The notes below the pieces were generated by a model, which saw only the letters and a list, made by a program, of their open reading frames with translations, made no database searches and was not told where the DNA came from. From the NCBI GenBank assembly GCA_903872005.1, contig CAIQJD010000499.1:1-5326 (forward strand): DNA of 5,326 bases, in the 5' to 3' direction. Positions 5,203 through 5,326 of the stretch are shown in pieces. Source of the DNA: an uncultured bacterium (lineage in GTDB: Bacteria; Chloroflexota; Anaerolineae; JACIWP01). Every line of letters starts with the position of its first letter. The stretch's first letter is position 1. A program made the translations under genes and the position numbers.

Positions 5203-5248
5203 GTTCGAAAGGCCACCGTTTGCCCCTGCACGGGGTCAGCGGGGCGGC

Positions 5249-5277
5249 TGGACAAAAAACGCCGGATACGGTATATT
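5249..5277 (+). promoter_or_regulatory. Second promoter-like pair P2
   Basis: TGGACA (5249-5254) and TATATT (5272-5277) each match consensus at five of six bases with a 17-bp spacer. It faces the same way as P1, about 93 bp downstream, and would start transcripts near 5284. Confidence 0.5.
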
Positions 5278-5326
5278 CTACCGGCGCGTGAACGCCGGCT
5301 TGGGGCCGGCGCGCCGCGCGATTGGA

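Larger units (their letters stand above)
5131..5326. other. Intergenic regulatory region at the window end
   Basis: No convincing coding region was found after the permease stop. The stretch holds two promoter-like pairs, several dyads and GC-rich repeats. CCGGCGCG occurs twice, at 5281-5288 and 5306-5313, and GCCGGC occurs at 5294-5299 and 5305-5310. No intrinsic terminator with a T-run is seen for the permease. The controlled gene lies beyond the window. Confidence 0.6.

Noticed and set aside
5220..5291. Small open frame from TTG 5220 of 23 codons
   Set aside because: It has only AAAGG upstream, no conserved look, and a promoter-like pair lies inside it. A leader peptide is possible but not supportable.

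Overview
The window is a piece of a GC-rich bacterial chromosome. Codon style, extreme use of the hexamer GCCGGC, dispersed palindromes and the mix of gene families (a FlgD/CHU_C-like lipoprotein beside a GT2 glycosyltransferase, a toxin-first RelE/Phd pair, DUF2283) fit a Chloroflexota (Anaerolineae/Caldilineae-like) genome or metagenome bin. That assignment is inference from style; no marker gene is present.

Layout, all genes on the + strand. (1) 3-311: C-terminal end of a class III PLP-dependent aminotransferase cut by the window edge, followed 3 bp later by a perfect nested 15-bp inverted repeat. (2) 353-1815: an accessory block, visibly less GC-rich than the flanks. It starts with a good sigma70-type promoter and a DUF2283 protein. 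Next comes a tightly coupled three-gene cassette: RelE/ParE-like toxin, Phd/YefM-like antitoxin and a small helical protein, joined by two ATGA stop/start overlaps. A 98-aa uncharacterised protein closes the block. The toxin has no visible ribosome binding site and starts almost at its predicted transcription start, whereas the antitoxin has a near-perfect one. (3) 1865-5130: three genes in close order: a lipoprotein with two FlgD/CHU_C-like Ig repeats (TTG start), a GT2 glycosyltransferase 2 bp later, and a ten-helix AEC-type permease (TTG start) 24 bp later. They suggest an envelope-related transcription unit whose substrates cannot be read from sequence. (4) 5131-5326: a non-coding regulatory region for a gene beyond the window. 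It has a near-consensus promoter (TTGACA, 17 bp, TACAAT) overlapped by a LacI/PurR-like palindrome with central CG and by TTGAC/GTCAA dyads, then a second promoter-like pair about 93 bp downstream.

The points most worth a second look are the operator-laden promoter at the right end, the hairpin-forming repeat apparently absorbed in frame into the glycosyltransferase, the nested palindrome after the aminotransferase, and the toxin-first three-gene cassette with its nearly leaderless toxin. No complete new defence or mobile system is evident.
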